Part shown: positions 41,729 to 48,791 of the stretch, piece after piece
Layout of the letters: every line of letters starts with the position of its first letter
Position numbering within the stretch: position 1 is the first letter of the stretch
Source of the DNA: Clostridiales bacterium
GTDB taxonomy: Bacteria; Bacillota; Clostridia; Oscillospirales; CAG-382
Assembly (NCBI GenBank): GCA_004553575.1
Contig: SFLA01000005.1
Location: forward strand, 1-48,791
Direction: 5' to 3'
Length of the DNA stretch: 48,791 bases
The notes under the pieces: model-generated
The model's input: only the letters and a program-made list of their open reading frames with translations
What the model was told of the DNA's origin: nothing
The model's database searches: none
Made by a program: the position numbers and the translations under genes

Positions 41729-42208
41729 ATGAAAAGAAAACTGCTTTCATATCTTGAAAAGGATCCGTTTCTTACCGCAGACGAGCTGGCAATAATGCTG
41801 GACGAATCCCCGGAAAGCGTTAAAGCGGCTTTGGAGGAATTTCGCGACGAGGGTGTAATACTCGGATCCAAGACGCTTATAAACTGGGACAAAACCGATA
41901 AGGAATCGGTTTCGGCGCTTATAGAGCTTAAAACGATACCGCAGCGCGATCGCGGTTTCGATGCAATAGCCGAGCGCATATGCAATTTTGACGAGGTAAA
42001 AAGCGTATTTCTTATGTCCGGCGCATACGATCTCGCCGTGACGGTGGAATGCCGTACGATGCGCGACGTTGCGAATTTCGTAGCCGAGCATCTGGCGACT
42101 ATCGACGGGGTTACCTCCACCGCAACCCATTTTATTATGCAGAAGTACAAGGATTGGGGCATAAGCTTCGATCGTAAGCCCCTTGATCTGAGAGGAAACA
42201 GTTGGTAA
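41729..42208 (+). CDS. Lrp/AsnC-family transcriptional regulator
   Basis: This 159-aa protein has an N-terminal helix-turn-helix (FLTADELAIMLDESPESVKAA split over residues 14-34) followed by an Lrp-type ligand-binding (RAM) domain with GAYDLAVTVE near 99, where the family senses amino acids. AAGGAG lies before the ATG. Its TAA shares a base with the aminotransferase ATG (TAATG), so it probably regulates that gene or responds to the same amino acid. The N-terminal part is slightly short and lacks the classic D-x-x-D opening of Lrp. Confidence 0.88.
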   Translation: MKRKLLSYLEKDPFLTADELAIMLDESPESVKAALEEFRDEGVILGSKTLINWDKTDKESVSALIELKTIPQRDRGFDAIAERICNFDEVKSVFLMSGAYDLAVTVECRTMRDVANFVAEHLATIDGVTSTATHFIMQKYKDWGISFDRKPLDLRGNSW

Positions 42209-43380
42209 TGTACGATTATAACAAGGCGTTGTCGTCGAGGGCGGTTTCGCTTCAGCCCTCCGGCATACGGAAATTTTTCGATATTCTCGATACGATGAAG
42301 GACGTCGTGTCGCTTACGGTCGGGCAGCCGGATTTCGTTACTCCGTGGCACATACGCGATGCCGGCATACGCTCGCTCGAGGAGGGACGTACCTATTACA
42401 CCTCCAACGCCGGGCTTGCGGAATTCCGGGAGGAGATTGCAGCATACGCCTCCCGCAGGTTCGGGCTTGAATACGACCCGAAATGCGAAATAATCGTAAC
42501 CGTCGGCGGCAGCGAGGCGATAGATCTCGCCGTGCGCGCTCTGGTGGACGACGGCGACGAGGTAATAATTCCGCAGCCGAGCTTCGTATGCTATGCACCG
42601 CTGGTCAGTATGTCGGGCGGGGTTCCGGTTATTGTCGAGCTGAAAAAGGAAAACGGCTTCCGGCTTACCGCAGAGCAGCTTTCCGCCGCAATAACTCCGC
42701 GGACCAAGGCGCTGGTGCTGCCGTTCCCGAACAATCCGACAGGATCGGTAATGGACCGCGATTCACTCGAAGCAGTGGCTGCCGTGCTGCGCGGAACGAA
42801 TATCGCCGTGATATCCGACGAGATATATGCCGAGCTGACCTACGGCACGAAGCACGTTTCGATAGCTTCCGTTGACGGCATGCGCGAGCGCACCGTGGTT
42901 GTCAACGGCTTTTCAAAGGCATATGCCATGACGGGCTGGAGGCTCGGATATACGCTTGCCCCGCGTGAGATAAGCGCTCAGATGCACAAGATACATCAGT
43001 ACGGGATAATGTGCGCGCCGACGATCAGCCAGTATGCCGCGATAGAAGCGCTTAAAAACGGAGACGACGACATAGAATATATGCGCGGCGAGTACGACGG
43101 GCGCCGCCGTCTCACAGTTGACGGACTGAACCGGGCGGGGCTGAAATGCAGTCTTCCGCAGGGCGCATTCTATGTTTTTGCGGATATAACCTGCTGTGGT
43201 ATGGGATCCGACGAATTCTGCGAAAAGCTGCTTAAGGAGGCGGGGGTTGCGATAGTGCCCGGAACCGCTTTCGGAAGCTGCGGCGAGGGATATGCACGAA
43301 TATCCTATGCGTACTCGGCGGCACATATCAAGGAGGCGCTCCGCCGCATATCTGCGTTTACCGCGGAGCATAAAAAATGA
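42208..43380 (+). CDS. PLP-dependent aminotransferase, class I/II (aspartate/aromatic type)
   Basis: This 390-aa fold-type I aminotransferase has SLTVGQPDF near residue 31, YTSNAGLAEFR near 62, NPTGSVMD near 170, and the PLP-binding Lys 237 in NGFSKAYAMTGWRLGY. A conserved arginine that binds the substrate carboxylate lies in YARISYA near the end. It transfers amino groups between an amino acid and 2-oxoglutarate. The exact substrate is uncertain. An in-frame TTG at 42202 is nearer the AGAGGAAA site, but ATG 42208 is the simpler start. IspE overlaps its end by 4 bases. Confidence 0.92.
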   Translation: MYDYNKALSSRAVSLQPSGIRKFFDILDTMKDVVSLTVGQPDFVTPWHIRDAGIRSLEEGRTYYTSNAGLAEFREEIAAYASRRFGLEYDPKCEIIVTVGGSEAIDLAVRALVDDGDEVIIPQPSFVCYAPLVSMSGGVPVIVELKKENGFRLTAEQLSAAITPRTKALVLPFPNNPTGSVMDRDSLEAVAAVLRGTNIAVISDEIYAELTYGTKHVSIASVDGMRERTVVVNGFSKAYAMTGWRLGYTLAPREISAQMHKIHQYGIMCAPTISQYAAIEALKNGDDDIEYMRGEYDGRRRLTVDGLNRAGLKCSLPQGAFYVFADITCCGMGSDEFCEKLLKEAGVAIVPGTAFGSCGEGYARISYAYSAAHIKEALRRISAFTAEHKK

Positions 43381-44153
43381 ACGAAAAAGCGTATGCAAAG
43401 GTAAATCTGTTCCTGTCGGTAGGGGATAAGCTCGCGGACGGATATCACGAAATCGATACGGTCATGCACACCGTCTCGCTCTGTGACGACTTGGTACTTA
43501 TGCCCGACGACGCCGTCAGCGTCGAGTGCTCGGTTCCGATTCCGGAAAAACAGAACCTGGCGTATCTTGCCGCCGTGCTGTTCTTCCGCGAGACGGGTGT
43601 AAAGGGCGGCGCTAAAATAAAAATATTCAAACGTATTCCCGCGCGCGCCGGTCTCGGCGGCGGGAGCGCAGATGCCGCGGCGGTGCTGCGCGGTCTCAAC
43701 CGTATGTATAAGACGGGTATTCCCGAATCCGCGCTTGCCGCGATGGGACTTTGGCTCGGGTCTGACGTTCCGTTCTGCGTATACGGCGGAAAGGCGAGAT
43801 GTCTGGGCACCGGCGGTCTGATAACTCCGCTGCCGCGGGAAAGGCTGAATATCGTTATAGCCAAGCCGGAGGAGGATTGTTCAACTCCGGAAATGTACCG
43901 TCTGCTTGACGGCAATCCGCCCGCCCGTGCGGAATACTCAGAGGGAATATACTTCAATTCGTTCGATACGGTATGCCCGGAGCAGTCCCGTGCGCTTAAG
44001 GAATCGCTCTTGTCGCTCGGCGCGTCCGCAGCTATGCTCAGCGGCAGCGGGAGCGCGGTGTTTGGTGTGTTTCCCACGCGGGAATCTGCTGCCGCCGCCG
44101 CGGATTCACTGCGCGGAAGCGCGGAATTCGTTTTCCGTACCGAGACGGTGTGA
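43377..44153 (+). CDS. ispE: 4-diphosphocytidyl-2-C-methyl-D-erythritol kinase
   Basis: This 258-aa GHMP-family kinase phosphorylates CDP-ME in the MEP pathway. Motifs are AKVNLFLSV near residue 7, DGYHEIDTVMH near 21, the ATP loop ARAGLGGGSADAA near 89, and SGSGSAVFGVF near 221. ATGA overlap with the aminotransferase stop makes it the last gene of the long plus-strand run. A strong terminator lies at 44220-44258. Confidence 0.95.
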   Translation: MNEKAYAKVNLFLSVGDKLADGYHEIDTVMHTVSLCDDLVLMPDDAVSVECSVPIPEKQNLAYLAAVLFFRETGVKGGAKIKIFKRIPARAGLGGGSADAAAVLRGLNRMYKTGIPESALAAMGLWLGSDVPFCVYGGKARCLGTGGLITPLPRERLNIVIAKPEEDCSTPEMYRLLDGNPPARAEYSEGIYFNSFDTVCPEQSRALKESLLSLGASAAMLSGSGSAVFGVFPTRESAAAAADSLRGSAEFVFRTETV

Positions 44154-44219
44154 ATACGGGCTTGCAGAATCAATGCTTGCCGCGACGGTAAACTGTTGAC
44201 AACTGCCGTATAAACAAGG

Positions 44220-44258
44220 ACTCCCGAGGTATACCGGATATACCTCGGGAGTTTTTTT
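44220..44258 (+). terminator. Terminator of the long plus-strand run
   Basis: A 14-bp perfect stem, ACTCCCGAGGTATA (44220-44233) with TATACCTCGGGAGT (44239-44252), followed by T7. The rest of 44154-44284 holds nothing else. Confidence 0.92.
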
Positions 44259-44284
44259 CGATTTTTATATGTCCGAAAAGCCGT

Positions 44285-45427
44285 TTATTCGGTTACAAAC
44301 CGTTCGATACGCGTACCCATTCGGGACAGTATCTCGTTGGTTATGGTGCCTGCTTTATCTGCAAGCTCGCATGCCGTTATCTCGTTTTCGCCGTCCCTGC
44401 CGATAAGCGTGGCAATTCCGCCCTGCCGTGCGTCGGGGATATCGGTTACATCTACCGAGGTCTGATCCATACATATCCTGCCGATTATCGGGGCATACCG
44501 CCCGTTTATCAGCATTCTGCCGGCGCCGTTTGAAAGCGAACGGGGATACCCGTCTGCGTATCCTATGGTGACGGTGGCAATACGCATGTTTTTATCGGCG
44601 GTAAAATCGTTGCCGTATCCCGCGCTCTCGCCTGCGTAAAGCTCCCTTACCGTGGCTATGCGCGCACGCAGCGACATGACCGGAGTAAGAAAAGCCTTCC
44701 ACGGCTCTGTATCCTCGGTCGTTCCGAGCATTCCGTACAGCGCAATTCCGATACGTGCGTAATCTCCGCCGAGCTGAGGGTAATTAACCACGCCGTAGCT
44801 TGCAAGAAGATGACGCTTCGGCACCGGGAATCCGCTGTCTGCTATTGCGGAAACAACAGTATCGAATTCACGTGCCTGACGCAGAGTGAACTCGATGTCC
44901 GCGGCGGTAAGCCTGTCGTCCGCGGAAAGGTGGGTGAATATCCCGTCAAACACCAGGTTTTCGGTGCGGAAAATATCGATAATGCCGGAAATTTCATCGC
45001 TCCGCTCCCCGAGTCGGCGCATACCGGTGTCGATACCGACATGTACGTGCAGCTTTCTTCCGTACCCGGAAAGCAGCCGCGCGTATTCGCGGTCAACTAC
45101 CGTCTGGGAGATCCGGTATTTCTCGAGCAGATAGAATTCTTCGGGGTGGGTATAACCGAGCACGAGTATTTCGCCCTCTATTCCCGCCTCGCGGAGAGCG
45201 ACGCCCTCCTGAACGCAGGCAACGCAGAAGGCGTCGACGCCTGCTTTTGACAACTCGCGTGCTACCGGCACGGCACCGTGGCCGTAAGCCTCGGCCTTAA
45301 CGGCAGGCATAAGCCGGCAATGCTCGGGAAGCCTGGATTTAAGAAACGCGGCGTTTGCCGCGAGTGCGCCGCGGCTTATCTCGATCCACGCTCTCGCATG
45401 GCCGGAATCGGTTATTTGTGTGTTCAT
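44285..45427 (-). CDS. alr: Alanine racemase
   Basis: This 380-aa PLP enzyme makes D-alanine for peptidoglycan. It has the N-terminal barrel with PLP-binding Lys 44 in PAVKAEAYGHG, the RLG and HTHL-type residues (GIFTHLSADD near 160), the catalytic Tyr in ESAGYGNDF near 267 and RICMDQTSVDV near 317. There are no membrane helices, so it is a soluble racemase and not a VanT-type serine racemase. It lies 21 bases after the ligase gene and shares its promoter. Confidence 0.95.
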   Translation of the reverse strand: MNTQITDSGHARAWIEISRGALAANAAFLKSRLPEHCRLMPAVKAEAYGHGAVPVARELSKAGVDAFCVACVQEGVALREAGIEGEILVLGYTHPEEFYLLEKYRISQTVVDREYARLLSGYGRKLHVHVGIDTGMRRLGERSDEISGIIDIFRTENLVFDGIFTHLSADDRLTAADIEFTLRQAREFDTVVSAIADSGFPVPKRHLLASYGVVNYPQLGGDYARIGIALYGMLGTTEDTEPWKAFLTPVMSLRARIATVRELYAGESAGYGNDFTADKNMRIATVTIGYADGYPRSLSNGAGRMLINGRYAPIIGRICMDQTSVDVTDIPDARQGGIATLIGRDGENEITACELADKAGTITNEILSRMGTRIERFVTE

Positions 45428-45448
45428 TCCGGCAGCCTCCCGTAAAAG

Positions 45449-46495
45449 TTATTTTTCAAACGCAAGGTTTACTATCCTGCCGACTATTTCGGTAAAGGAG
45501 TGACCAGCCGCCTTCATCATTCCGGGGTAGCGGCTGTGCTCGGTAAAACCGGGTATGGTGTTGACCTCGTTGAATACGACCTCGCCGTCTTCTTTGACGA
45601 ACATATCAACTCTCGCAAAACCGCGGCAGCCGAGTATACGGTAAATCTCTTTTGCCTTTTCCTTTATTTCGTCGGATTTTGATTTATCTATTCTTGCGGG
45701 GACATGAATTGCCGAGGTTTTAAGCGTGTATTTTTCGGTGAAATCGAAAAATCCGTGGGAAAGCTCTATCTCGTCCACTTCTCCGGTAATCAGCTCGCTG
45801 TTGCCCAGTACCGCACAGCCGACCTCAAAGCCGTCTATGTTTTCCTCGATAATTACTTCGTTATCGTAGCCGAACGCGGCATCTACGGCGGGTATAAGCT
45901 CGTCTTCCGCGCCGACCTTGCTGATTCCGTAGGACGAGCCGGCCTTAACCGGTTTTACATACAGAGGGTATCCGATTCCGCGCGCAAACTCCCGAACATC
46001 GCTCTCGGAATAACCGATATTGATTACCTTTCCCTTCGGGACGCGTATTCCCGAGGGCGCAACAAGCCGGTGAGCGCGGTCCTTATCCATGCACAGCGCC
46101 GACGAAAGCACTCCGCAGCCGGCGACCGGTATTCCCGCAAGTTCGAAAACACCCTGAACGGTGCCGTCCTCGCCGTTCCTGCCGTGCAGAACGGGGAAGG
46201 CAAGATCAATTCGTATGCGTGTAATACCGCCGTTTTCAAAGGCGAGCAGACATCTGTCGGATCTGTTCGGTGACATCATGGCAGGTACGCAGTCCTCGCC
46301 CTGCCAGCGGTCTTCGATTATGCGGCTTGTGTCCCCTTTGTACAGAAACCAATCGCCCTTTTCGGTTATTCCGATAAGCAGAGGCTCTACGTATCTGCGG
46401 TCGAGCGCGTTGATCACCGAGGTTGCCGATTGAAGAGATATTCCGTATTCGGATGAATGGCCGCCGAAGATGACGGCGGTTTTGATTTTTTCCAT
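45449..46495 (-). CDS. D-alanine-D-alanine ligase family, VanG-like
   Basis: This 348-aa ATP-grasp ligase has VIFGGHSSEYGISLQSA near residue 8, PVLHGRNGEDG near 101, ALCMDKDRAHRLV near 134, KAGSSYGISKV near 180, the omega loop FFDFTEKYTLK near 248 and VDMFVKEDGEVVFNEVNTIPG near 298. The sequence resembles VanG (D-Ala-D-Ser ligase) along its whole length more than housekeeping Ddl, notably in the EKYTLK loop and the LSSALCMDKDRAH block. It may still be the normal D-Ala-D-Ala enzyme of this lineage. There is no vanXY, vanT, vanR or vanS next to it. It is first of a two-gene operon with alr, with a promoter at 46538-46566. Confidence 0.9.
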   Translation of the reverse strand: MEKIKTAVIFGGHSSEYGISLQSATSVINALDRRYVEPLLIGITEKGDWFLYKGDTSRIIEDRWQGEDCVPAMMSPNRSDRCLLAFENGGITRIRIDLAFPVLHGRNGEDGTVQGVFELAGIPVAGCGVLSSALCMDKDRAHRLVAPSGIRVPKGKVINIGYSESDVREFARGIGYPLYVKPVKAGSSYGISKVGAEDELIPAVDAAFGYDNEVIIEENIDGFEVGCAVLGNSELITGEVDEIELSHGFFDFTEKYTLKTSAIHVPARIDKSKSDEIKEKAKEIYRILGCRGFARVDMFVKEDGEVVFNEVNTIPGFTEHSRYPGMMKAAGHSFTEIVGRIVNLAFEK

Positions 46496-46537
46496 TACAA
46501 TATATTATCCTTTGCCGAATTTTATCCTATCCTGAGC

Positions 46538-46566
46538 ATTTTATCATATAAACCGAGGAATTTCAA
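46538..46566 (-). promoter_or_regulatory. Promoter of the ligase-alr operon
   Basis: Minus strand TTGAAA (46566-46561), 17 bases, TAAAAT (46543-46538). No VanR-type direct repeats were recognised upstream. Confidence 0.7.
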
Positions 46567-46579
46567 TACGTTCCCGCCG

Positions 46580-47422
46580 TCATATACGTTTTTCGTAAAA
46601 GTCGGCAAGAGTGTCGTATGCACGGCGTGCGGGCCCGCTCACCGTGAACATAAGGTAATCGTGGAACATTCCCTTTTCGCAGTGGCTGTAAACGGTGGTG
46701 CCGCTGCAGGCGGATGCTTTTTGCACAAAGCTGCGGCAGTCGGGGCAGAACAGCTCGCTGTCGCTGTAAAACACGAATATCCGTCCGAGATTCTCAAAAT
46801 GCCCGAACAGCGGGGAAAGCCTCGGGTCGCGTGGGTCTATTTCCCCGGCGAACGCTTTCCCGGTATATACAAGCGCCGTTTTTGAGAGCAGAAGCTCGGT
46901 TTTCTGAAGCTCGTCGATCTCCGGGTCGGACATCGTGACGTCAAGCCACGGCGAGGAAAGCGCGGTCGAATCGGGCATTGTCCCGTCTGAATCGCGAAGC
47001 TGCATAAGCAGGCTCAGAGCCATTCCTCCGCCCGCCGAATCACCGAGAAGATGCATGGTATCGCCGTTATACAACCCGCACAGCATTTTCCATCCCTCGG
47101 TCACCACCGGCATCGCCTGCGAATAGGTGTGCTCCGGTGCGAGAGGGTAGTCGATATAGGAAACGCGGAAGCCCCGGTCGGCGAGTGTTTTCATCGCACT
47201 GCGATGAAACGGGCACGCCTCGCTCACATATGCGCCGCCGTGCAGCATATATATGTGATGCTTCGCCCAGTCACCGGTATCGACAGTCATAATCCGTCTG
47301 CCGAGACAGCTCCGCTCGCGTATACGAAACCGCGGCTCGAACCTTTCCGGCTGCATGGCACGGTCCCCGGTGCGGTTAGGCTTATACAGTGTGTGTTCGA
47401 CAACCTTTGAAATTAGCCGCAT
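46580..47422 (-). CDS. Alpha/beta hydrolase (hormone-sensitive-lipase family esterase)
   Basis: This 280-aa hydrolase has the oxyanion motif HGGAY (61-65) and the nucleophile Ser 129 in GDSAGGG, which is the HSL/acetyl-esterase pattern. The later Asp (DPRDPRLSP near 202) and His (KGMFHDYLM near 256) complete the triad. No signal peptide is present, so it is probably a cytoplasmic carboxylesterase acting on acylated small molecules. AGGAGGTACA lies directly before the ATG. It follows the TSUP permease by 13 bases. Confidence 0.92.
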   Translation of the reverse strand: MRLISKVVEHTLYKPNRTGDRAMQPERFEPRFRIRERSCLGRRIMTVDTGDWAKHHIYMLHGGAYVSEACPFHRSAMKTLADRGFRVSYIDYPLAPEHTYSQAMPVVTEGWKMLCGLYNGDTMHLLGDSAGGGMALSLLMQLRDSDGTMPDSTALSSPWLDVTMSDPEIDELQKTELLLSKTALVYTGKAFAGEIDPRDPRLSPLFGHFENLGRIFVFYSDSELFCPDCRSFVQKASACSGTTVYSHCEKGMFHDYLMFTVSGPARRAYDTLADFYEKRI

Positions 47423-47435
47423 TGTACCTCCTGCT

Positions 47436-48212
47436 TCAGGTAAACAGCTTTATGGCCGCCATTGCCGCGCCGAGCGCGGTAAGTATTATTCCGGTTGCGC
47501 GGTTCAGCTTCTTCGGCTCCGCCTTGTTGGCCCACAATGCGCCTATCTGAGCCCAGACGAGCGTAAAAACAACGCACAGCGCAAGTATAAGCAGGTCGGG
47601 CACGCCGCCGAGCAGTATGTGCGAAACCGACCCGGTCAGCGCGGTGAAGGACATTATGAACACGCTCGTGCCGACCGCCGTTTTAAGGTCGTAGCCGAGC
47701 AGCGAGGTAAGTATAAGCAGCATCATCATTCCGCCGCCTGCGCCGACATATCCGCATATCAGCCCGATTCCGGCACCGCAGATAAGTGATTCGATCATCC
47801 GGCGGCGCTCGCTTTTAGATTCGTTTTTCCCCTTCGGCGTCATAACCGGCTTGACTATGAATTTAATTCCGAGCAGAAGGGTCATAAATACCGAGCTTCC
47901 GCCCGCAATCCCCTCGGGCACGAGCGATGCGAGATAGCTTCCGAGCACTGTGAAAGCCAGTACGGATACCAGCATAACGCTGCCGTGCTTTATATCGAGA
48001 TTTCCGCTCCTGCGGTAGGTGTTTGCGGATACCGCAGATGCAAGCACGTCCGAAGCGAGAGCGATGGCGACAGCCTCGTACGCGGGGACGTTAAGAAAAA
48101 CGATAAGCATCGGCGATATGACCGCGGCGGCGGAAAGACCGGCGAATCCGGTGCCGAGCCCCGCGCCCGCTCCGGCAAAAAAGCAAACGATAACGGTAGT
48201 CAATATTTTCAT
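47436..48212 (-). CDS. TSUP-family permease (TauE/SafE)
   Basis: This 258-aa protein has about eight membrane segments arranged as two similar halves, with GAGAGLGTGFAGLSAAA near residue 15 and the matching GYVGAGGGMMMLL near 160. This is the duplicated TauE/SafE signature. Family members move sulfite, sulfoacetate, taurine breakdown products or other organic anions, usually outward. The substrate here is unknown, although the esterase gene that follows might act on a related compound. The ribosome site is weak (AGAGAG). A promoter lies at 48238-48266. Confidence 0.9.
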   Translation of the reverse strand: MKILTTVIVCFFAGAGAGLGTGFAGLSAAAVISPMLIVFLNVPAYEAVAIALASDVLASAVSANTYRRSGNLDIKHGSVMLVSVLAFTVLGSYLASLVPEGIAGGSSVFMTLLLGIKFIVKPVMTPKGKNESKSERRRMIESLICGAGIGLICGYVGAGGGMMMLLILTSLLGYDLKTAVGTSVFIMSFTALTGSVSHILLGGVPDLLILALCVVFTLVWAQIGALWANKAEPKKLNRATGIILTALGAAMAAIKLFT

Positions 48213-48237
48213 TGGTTTTACTCTCTTTCAAAATATC

Positions 48238-48266
48238 ATTATATCACTTTTTCTTCTTTCGCGCAA
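48238..48266 (-). promoter_or_regulatory. Promoter of the TSUP-esterase operon
   Basis: Minus strand TTGCGC (48266-48261), 17 bases, TATAAT (48243-48238), 26 bases before the ATG. Confidence 0.7.
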
Positions 48267-48351
48267 CCCCGAACGGAGCGAAAATCCGGCGGCTGCAGCG
48301 GGATTGCGCCGGACCGTGAAGTCTGTTTATCAAATACTCCGATATTATGTA

Positions 48352-48380
48352 TTGACAACCGCAAAACATTGTGATATAAT
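48352..48380 (+). promoter_or_regulatory. Promoter of tRNA-Ala
   Basis: TTGACA (48352-48357), 17 bases, TATAAT (48375-48380), a perfect sigma-A match 37 bases before the tRNA. Confidence 0.9.
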
Positions 48381-48417
48381 CGCTGACGGACTTGAAAAAC
48401 GGTCCGCAAATCCGAAC

Positions 48418-48493
48418 GGGGCATTAGCGCAGTTGGGAGCGCACAACACTGGCAGTGTTGGGGTCAGGGGTTCGAGTCCCCTATGCTCCACCA
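48418..48493 (+). tRNA. tRNA-Ala (anticodon GGC)
   Basis: A 76-nt cloverleaf. Acceptor GGGGCAT pairs with ATGCTCC (one G-U), D arm GCGCAGTTGGGAGCGC, anticodon stem CAACA/TGTTG with loop CTGGCAG (GGC), T arm GGGGTTCGAGTCCCC, discriminator A and encoded CCA. Confidence 0.96.
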
Positions 48494-48494
48494 G

Positions 48495-48526
48495 AAATCC
48501 CGCTCTCGTAAGAGGGCGGGATTTTT
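48495..48526 (+). terminator. Terminator of tRNA-Ala
   Basis: AAATCCCGCTCTC pairs with GAGGGCGGGATTT around GTAA (one T-G pair), then TTT. Confidence 0.85.
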
Positions 48527-48540
48527 CAGCCGTTTGTTCT

Positions 48541-48705
48541 TTGCTCGTCCGCGCATTCGCGGTTTCGGCAGGTGCAGCGAATAATAAGAATTTGTAAGAA
48601 AGCGAAGGCTTTCTTTTAACTGCCGAATACGCAGGTCATCCTTTTAAGCCGTTAACCGAAGAAACCTCTTCAGTCTGCCAGGACAAAAGAGGTTTCTTGT
48701 TTTTT
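48541..48705 (+). ncRNA. Possible structured RNA with a terminator, unassigned
   Basis: Nested pairings fill this otherwise gene-free end of the window. A hairpin CCGCG-CATT-CGCGG lies near 48549-48562. TTCGGCAG (48564-48571) pairs over a distance with CTGCCGAA (48620-48627), enclosing the perfect hairpin AAGAAAGC-GAAG-GCTTTCTT (48596-48615). Last comes a terminator, AAGAAACCTCTT (48659-48670) with AAGAGGTTTCTT (48687-48698) followed by T6. No protein frame fits, and I match it to no known RNA family. No promoter was found between the tRNA-Ala terminator and 48541, so it may depend on read-through. The last 85 bases show only an isolated TATAAT at 48753. Confidence 0.35.
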
Positions 48706-48791
48706 GCAAGAGTGCAGTGCCTTTGCCGGCGCATGAAATACCGTAGGTTTATTATAATCAGAGGAACAAGCGCTTTGCAAATGTTTTTAAA

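Noticed and set aside
44285..48212. Vancomycin resistance cluster
   Set aside because: Only the ligase is VanG-like. The racemase is soluble and ordinary, and no vanXY, vanT, vanR, vanS or vanW gene is present in the window.
48706..48791. Promoter at the right end (TATAAT at 48753-48758)
   Set aside because: The sequence 17 bases upstream is CGCATG, with no resemblance to a -35 box, and nothing downstream is visible to support it.

Overview
The window reads as chromosome of a Gram-positive Clostridia-type bacterium (Bacillota). The signs are a PolC-type DNA polymerase III alpha subunit, the Firmicutes order pyrH-frr-uppS-cdsA-dxr-rseP-ispG-polC, a GntR/YtrA-type ABC operon, many lipoproteins with Cys-20-type lipoboxes, strong Shine-Dalgarno sites and sigma-A promoters with 17-base spacers. 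Base composition looks moderate to high in GC with G/C-ending codons, as in many uncultured gut Clostridia. I cannot place the family. The first ~400 bases look different: a DUF151-like frame behind a Bacteroidota-style promoter, so they may be foreign or a chimeric contig end.

Layout. 1-840: partial DUF151-like frame and an orphan 149-aa protein. 966-1132: a tandem array of small hairpins. 1166-1382: two tRNA-Ser genes with promoter and terminator. 1571-3420 (minus): GntR regulator, ABC ATPase and permease. 3537-11444 (minus): a tightly coupled sugar operon of D-lyxose/mannose isomerase, PfkB kinase, P-type Ca2+ ATPase, GH38 alpha-mannosidase and glycerophosphodiesterase. 11575-19379: short transcription units on both strands (polysaccharide deacetylase, HAD phosphatase, SGNH lipoprotein, propeller-like protein, pyroglutamyl peptidase, ZIP transporter, CPA2 antiporter, metallophosphoesterase lipoprotein). 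19435-20405: a possible small gene, tRNA-Val and a PsbP/DcrB-like lipoprotein. 20559-28852 (plus): uvrB, uvrA, a class-A-beta-lactamase-like lipoprotein and the two-gene radical SAM pair TIGR03960/TIGR03936. 28938-44153 (plus): a degenerate-metallopeptidase lipoprotein, then a long run of core genes: pyrH, frr, uppS, cdsA, dxr, rseP, asparaginase, ispG, polC, an Lrp-family regulator, an aminotransferase and ispE. 44285-48212 (minus): alanine racemase, a VanG-like D-Ala ligase, an alpha/beta hydrolase and a TSUP permease. 48418-48791: tRNA-Ala(GGC) and a stretch with nested hairpins that may be a small RNA.

The genes form three coherent themes. The isoprenoid and envelope genes (dxr, ispG, ispE, uppS, cdsA, alr, ddl) supply undecaprenyl lipid, phospholipid and D-Ala dipeptide. 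The minus operon at 3.5-11.4 kb gives a plausible path from alpha-mannoside to mannose, fructose and fructose-6-phosphate. The nucleotide-excision genes sit in one transcript with a penicillin-recognising-fold lipoprotein and radical SAM enzymes. No complete prophage, insertion sequence, CRISPR array or defence system is visible. The most notable items are the hairpin array, the mannoside operon with its embedded calcium pump, the VanG-like ligase and the lipoprotein that has lost its zinc-site motif.
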